The notes beneath the pieces were generated by a model. It had not been told where the DNA came from. It searched no databases and was given only the letters and a program-made list of their open reading frames with translations. Both the position numbers and the translations under genes were made by a program. Shown piece by piece: positions 30,872 to 31,604 of a DNA stretch of 31,604 bases. The first letter of the stretch is position 1, and each line of letters starts with the position of its first letter. The DNA comes from Streptosporangiaceae bacterium (lineage in GTDB: Bacteria > Actinomycetota > Actinomycetes > Streptosporangiales > Streptosporangiaceae): positions 1 to 31,604 of the forward strand of contig JAICWX010000075.1 in NCBI GenBank assembly GCA_025934635.1, read 5' to 3'.

Positions 30872-31604
30872 CTAACGAGCTTTGAGCGAGCGGTACTTAC
30901 GGATCAGCGCGTTCGTGGAGGAGTCGTGATCCAGGTCGGGCTCGCCCGCGCTGGTCAGCTCGGGGATGATCTTGACCGCGAGGACCTTCCCGAGCTCCAC
31001 GCCCCACTGGTCGAACGAGTCGATGTCCCAGATCGCTCCCTGGACGAACACGCTGTGCTCGTACAGGGCCACCAGCGCGCCCAGGATCCGCGGCGTGAGG
31101 ATCTCGGCCAGGATCACGTTGGACGGCCGGTTCCCCTCCATCACCCGGTGCGGCACCACGTTCTCGGGGGTGCCCTCGGCCCTGACTTCTTCCTCGGTCT
31201 TGCCGAAGGCCAGCCCCTGGGCCTGGGCGAACACGTTGGAGGAGAGGATGTCATGGTGATCGCGGATCGGGTTCAGCGTCTTGCCGAACCCGATCAGGTC
31301 GACCGGGATGATCGTGGTCCCCTGGTGGATGAGCTGGTAGAAGCTGTGCTGGCCGTTGGTGCCGGGCTCGCCCCAGAAGACCGCCCCGGTGTCGTAGGAC
31401 ACGTGCGCCCCGGCCAGCGTCACGTGCTTGCCGTTGGACTCCATGGTGAGCTGCTGCAGGTAGGCGGGGAACCGCTTGAGGTACTGCTCGTACGGCATCA
31501 CGCCGTAGCTCTGGCAGCCGAAGAAGTCGCGGTACCACAGCGCCAGCAGCCCCATCAGCACCGGCAGGTTGGCCTCCAGCGGCGCGGTCCTGAAGTGCTC
31601 GTCC
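30872..31604 (-). CDS. pgi: Glucose-6-phosphate isomerase (partial, N-terminus beyond right edge)
   Basis: Interconverts glucose 6-phosphate and fructose 6-phosphate. The window holds the C-terminal 243 residues (the whole enzyme is usually about 550). Visible: [20 protein letters not shown], the [20 protein letters not shown] block, [29 protein letters not shown] with the catalytic Glu and His region, and a tail with QWGVELGK carrying the C-terminal active-site Lys region. The frame is open to the right edge with no lesion. It is first in the visible operon pgi-gnd-zwf. Pairing an isomerase with the two oxidative enzymes allows fructose 6-phosphate to recycle through the oxidative branch. 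Confidence 0.97.
   Translation of the reverse strand, partial: DEHFRTAPLEANLPVLMGLLALWYRDFFGCQSYGVMPYEQYLKRFPAYLQQLTMESNGKHVTLAGAHVSYDTGAVFWGEPGTNGQHSFYQLIHQGTTIIPVDLIGFGKTLNPIRDHHDILSSNVFAQAQGLAFGKTEEEVRAEGTPENVVPHRVMEGNRPSNVILAEILTPRILGALVALYEHSVFVQGAIWDIDSFDQWGVELGKVLAVKIIPELTSAGEPDLDHDSSTNALIRKYRSLKAR

Overview
The window is very GC-rich with strong third-position GC bias, frequent GTG starts and GGAGG-type ribosome binding sites. Together with a LigC/PrimPolC repair pair, a diaminopimelate epimerase and DnaA boxes of the TTGTCCACA type, this points to an actinomycete (Streptomyces/Streptosporangiales-like). The exact taxon cannot be fixed from the window. No rRNA, tRNA, CRISPR array or intact transposase was found. 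All functional names rest on motif reading, not on database searches.

Layout, left to right. (1) 1-2991: glycerol use, with glpD (minus, cut by the left edge) divergent from glpK. (2) 3370-5791: a translationally coupled pair, ATP-dependent ligase LigC and its primase-polymerase PrimPolC. (3) 5850-8558: a TetR repressor divergent from an FAD monooxygenase across a three-site palindromic operator, then a convergent short-chain dehydrogenase. (4) 8651-14044, all minus: an APC-type permease, a calcineurin-like phosphoesterase paired with an AbiEii-like nucleotidyltransferase, and a BetA-like GMC oxidoreductase. (5) 14128-16596: an NB-ARC/TPR STAND ATPase with eight 42-residue repeats. (6) 16597-18488: a 1.9-kb gene graveyard with a TPR-gene tail, tandem repeats, insertion-sequence-end-like repeats, a frameshifted glyoxalase-fold (VOC) remnant and a double-hairpin repeat that is also present at 3.3 kb. 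(7) 18489-21132: a FadR-type GntR regulator, a cluster of DnaA-box-like sites, a NUDIX protein lacking catalytic glutamates, and dapF with a likely leaderless start. (8) 21183-22961: a dihydroxyphthalate-decarboxylase-like protein and a phosphotransferase pseudogene. (9) 22860-28221: an OmpR/histidine-kinase pair, a membrane-anchored DUF5666-like protein and a MacB-type ABC exporter, tied together by a mirrored OmpR-type operator. (10) 28264-31604: pgi (cut by the right edge)-gnd-zwf, an upper-glycolysis/oxidative pentose phosphate operon without opcA or pgl behind zwf.

The most unusual material is non-coding. It comprises the DnaA-box cluster at 19.27-19.49 kb far from any dnaA/dnaN, the double-hairpin element in two loci, an exact 27-nt dispersed repeat, and the mirrored operator that probably links the two-component system to the exporter. 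Three decayed loci (VOC, TPR tail, phosphotransferase) and one apparent pseudoenzyme (NUDIX) show active gene loss in the 16.6-23 kb section.
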